From contig JAHDKT010000066.1 in the NCBI GenBank assembly GCA_018436725.1, forward strand, positions 1 to 64,000: 64,000 bases of DNA. Direction: 5' to 3'. The notes under the pieces are model-generated. The model saw nothing but the letters and a program-made list of their open reading frames with translations, did no database searches and was not told the origin of the DNA. The DNA comes from Synergistaceae bacterium (GTDB lineage Bacteria > Synergistota > Synergistia > Synergistales > Aminobacteriaceae). Positions 62,064 through 64,000 of the stretch are shown here, piece after piece; position 1 is the stretch's first letter, and the number at the start of each line of letters is the position of its first letter. The position numbers were made by a program, and so were the translations under genes.

Positions 62064-63962
62064 TTATGCGGAAGCCGTCGAGCGCGCTCTTCGTCGCTGC
62101 ATGAAGAAGACGAGGGCGAAAATGCCGACGCCGAGAACGTCCCAGATTCTTCCGGGGATGAAGAGCGGCCCTGCGCAGAGGAGAAGCAGCAGGCGTTCGT
62201 GGAGGAAGAGCGAAGTGCTCAGGTACCCCTCTATGGCCGCCGCGAGGCTGGTCAGGGCGAACATGACGACCACCGTGGTGAGGGCGAAATCGGTTAGGGA
62301 GCCCTGCAGCAGAATCTCGGGGCGGTAGTAGAAGAGGAAGGGGAGGATATAGAGCCCCTTGGAGAACTTGAAGCTTGTGAACATGGTGCGCCACGGGTCC
62401 GCTTTGGCGATGCCCGCCGCGACGATGGCCGCCAGCCCCACGGGCGGCGTGATCTCCGAGTTGATGCTGAACCAGATCATGATGAAGTGAGCGACGATCA
62501 GGGGGAATCCCATGTCCAGAAGCGCGGGGCCGACCGCGATCGCCGTGATGATGTAGGCGGCGCTGCTGGCGAGCCCCATGCCGAGGACCGTGGAGATCAG
62601 GCAGACGAGGATTATGGCGATGAAGGGGCTCCCCTGCGAGAGCGCGGAGAAGAACCAGGAGAATTTCAGCCCGACGCCGGTCAGGCCCACGATGGAGAGG
62701 ATGATGCCGATGCAGCCCGTGAGACTGCCGATGCTCAGGAGGTACTTTCCTCCGAGGACCATGCATTCGTAGAAGTTCTTCAGGTCGATCCTCCGACTCT
62801 TGCACGCGTGCGTGACCAGCAGCGCGGCTATTCCCGCCAGCGCCGCCGTTCCGGGCGCGTACCCCATCCCCATGACCACGACGATCAGCACGAGTGCGAA
62901 GAAGTAGTGCCACCCTTCCCGGAGCACCGTCCGCACGGGTTCGATATTCTCCGCGTCGGCGCGGCCGATGTTCTCTTTTTTCGCCTCGAAGTGGATGAAG
63001 AGGAAGACCGTGGCGAAGTAGAGCAGAATCGGCGTCGTCGCGACCATGGCGATCGTGATGTACGGAATCTGCGTGAACTCTGCCATCAGGAAGGCGATCG
63101 CGCCCATGATCGGCGGCATGATCTGCCCTCCGGTCGACGCTGCGGCCTCCACCGCTCCCGCCACGTGCGGCTTGTACCCCACCCGGATCATCATGGGAAT
63201 GGTGAAGACGCCGGTCGACGAAACGTTCGCGATCGCGCTTCCCGAGATCGAGCCGATCATGGCGCTTCCGATGACTGCCGCCTTCGCCGGGCCTCCCACG
63301 GTGTTCTTCGTCAGGGCGAAGGCGAGGCGGATGAAGAACTCCCCCGCTCCCGTTTTCTCCAGGAAGGCGCCGAAGATGATGAAGGGCGCCACGTAGAGGA
63401 TCATCATGCGCGCCGAGAGACCGTAGAAGCCCTCAAGTCCGGCGTAGATGCTGTTGACGACGCCTGCGAGATCGGCGCCCCTGTGGCCGAATGCGCCCGG
63501 TATCAGGTTGCCGAAGAAGGCGTAGGCCAACAGCGCCAGCGAAACCGAGGTCAGCGCCCACCCGATGACTCTCCGCCCGATGTCGAGCGCGACGACGATC
63601 ATGGCGGTTCCCATGATCACGTCCAGCGGGTCGAGGCTGCCGAGGCGCATGAAGCGCTCGTTGTAGTCGTACATCGCGTAGATGGAGGCGACGACGGCCA
63701 GGACGACGACGAGCGAGTCCATGCCGAGGGAGAGACGGCGGCGCTCCGGATTCCGTGAAAACGGGTAGACCACGGCGGTGAGGATGCAGACGGTCATGAG
63801 GAAGAGCGCGTGTTTCACCACGACGTCGGTTCCTATGTAGACGGTCCAGTAGAGAATAAGAAACGAGAGAACGGCGAGGCCGAGGTTGACGAGATGAAGG
63901 GGAACGCCGGAGAAAGATCGTTCGATCCTGGCGGCGTCCGGTGCAGCGGTGCGCTTCTCCAT
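62064..63962 (-). CDS. TRAP transporter fused permease (TAXI type, small and large subunits)
   Basis: A 632-residue polytopic protein joining DctQ-like and DctM-like parts. The N-terminal 4-helix part covers about 20-150, the large subunit the rest, e.g. VYIGTDVVVKHALFLMTVCI, then GASMIGSISGSA-like GSAMIGSISGSAIANVSSTG, EAAASTGGQIMPPIMGAIAF, and FSINSEITPPVGLAAIVAAG. This is the usual fused permease paired with a TAXI-type binding protein. That partner should be just to the right, beyond the window. GAAAGGAG precedes ATG 63962. Substrates are often glutamate or other carboxylates. Confidence 0.94.
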   Translation of the reverse strand: MEKRTAAPDAARIERSFSGVPLHLVNLGLAVLSFLILYWTVYIGTDVVVKHALFLMTVCILTAVVYPFSRNPERRRLSLGMDSLVVVLAVVASIYAMYDYNERFMRLGSLDPLDVIMGTAMIVVALDIGRRVIGWALTSVSLALLAYAFFGNLIPGAFGHRGADLAGVVNSIYAGLEGFYGLSARMMILYVAPFIIFGAFLEKTGAGEFFIRLAFALTKNTVGGPAKAAVIGSAMIGSISGSAIANVSSTGVFTIPMMIRVGYKPHVAGAVEAAASTGGQIMPPIMGAIAFLMAEFTQIPYITIAMVATTPILLYFATVFLFIHFEAKKENIGRADAENIEPVRTVLREGWHYFFALVLIVVVMGMGYAPGTAALAGIAALLVTHACKSRRIDLKNFYECMVLGGKYLLSIGSLTGCIGIILSIVGLTGVGLKFSWFFSALSQGSPFIAIILVCLISTVLGMGLASSAAYIITAIAVGPALLDMGFPLIVAHFIMIWFSINSEITPPVGLAAIVAAGIAKADPWRTMFTSFKFSKGLYILPFLFYYRPEILLQGSLTDFALTTVVVMFALTSLAAAIEGYLSTSLFLHERLLLLLCAGPLFIPGRIWDVLGVGIFALVFFMQRRRARSTASA

Positions 63963-64000
63963 TGGGACGACTCCTTTCGGAAGACAGGGCGCGTATTGTG

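Overview
The window looks like a chromosomal segment of a GC-rich anaerobic bacterium of the phylum Synergistota. The best sequence evidence is the C-terminal tail shared by two secreted proteins (54241..56025 and the subtilase at 59771..61924): a Gly/Ser-rich stretch with a Cys, a hydrophobic helix and a basic end, which is the layout of the Synerg-CTERM sorting signal. The gene content fits an amino-acid and peptide fermenter: 2-amino-3-ketobutyrate CoA ligase, three M20 hydrolases, an AspA/AstE-like deacylase, a P1 (S58) aminopeptidase, an OPT oligopeptide transporter, a nitrilase-type amidase, a sodium:solute symporter and a fused TRAP permease. I cannot name the genus.

Layout. (1) 1-1.96 kb: kbl (cut by the left edge) divergent from a GntR/FadR-type regulator. 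(2) 2.0-10.1 kb: a Dev/MYXAN-type class 1 CRISPR-Cas locus, cas6-cas3-cas8-cas7-cas5, read from one good sigma-70 promoter and followed by a 22-repeat array. No cas1, cas2 or cas4 is present. The whole block lies between two 54-bp direct copies of the 3' end of the GntR gene (1907..1960 and 10149..10202, 52/54 identical), so it looks like a module acquired at that gene end. Several spacers translate to phage-like peptides, including a terminase-like one. (3) 10.2-13.4 kb: a dense toxin-antitoxin cluster: HigBA plus a frameshifted third gene, VapBC with a nonsense codon, a broken Phd-like antitoxin, MazEF, and a YefM/RelE-type pair. (4) 13.4-20.5 kb: two unrecognised genes, an Rpn-nuclease tail, psuK-psuG (pseudouridine breakdown), an orphan PilT-like ATPase, and a secreted trypsin-like protease fused to Sel1 repeats. 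(5) 20.6-27.3 kb: an LDH2-family dehydrogenase, a MerR regulator followed by a 19-bp-spacer promoter with an internal dyad, a dehydrogenase of the DapB/diaminopentanoate type, pirin, a RocB-like M20 hydrolase and a flavodoxin-like reductase.

(6) 27.4-37.7 kb: a surface and signalling block: a secreted discoidin-domain protein, an SH3-domain lipoprotein-like protein, two intact chemoreceptors, one broken chemoreceptor with an in-frame amber codon, and a GAF-PAS-HD-GYP c-di-GMP phosphodiesterase. (7) 37.8-49.95 kb: glycerol dehydrogenase; a minus-strand operon (deacylase, DUF5058 membrane protein, second membrane protein, AbgB-like amidohydrolase) that looks like an uptake-and-hydrolysis pathway for an acylated amino acid; a YheO-like regulator with an apparent frameshift at its start; a nitrilase with an SSS symporter; and a PucR-type regulator. 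(8) 50-54 kb: a peptide-use operon (M20, OPT transporter, P1 aminopeptidase). (9) 54.2-64 kb: the Synerg-CTERM protein, a PNPOx-like protein, a two-domain PPK2 (polyphosphate:AMP phosphotransferase), a Zn/Mn-type ABC ATPase and permease without a binding protein, the Synerg-CTERM subtilase, and a fused TRAP permease.

All calls rest on reading the sequence and on known family motifs. No database search was made, so family names are recognitions, not verified hits.
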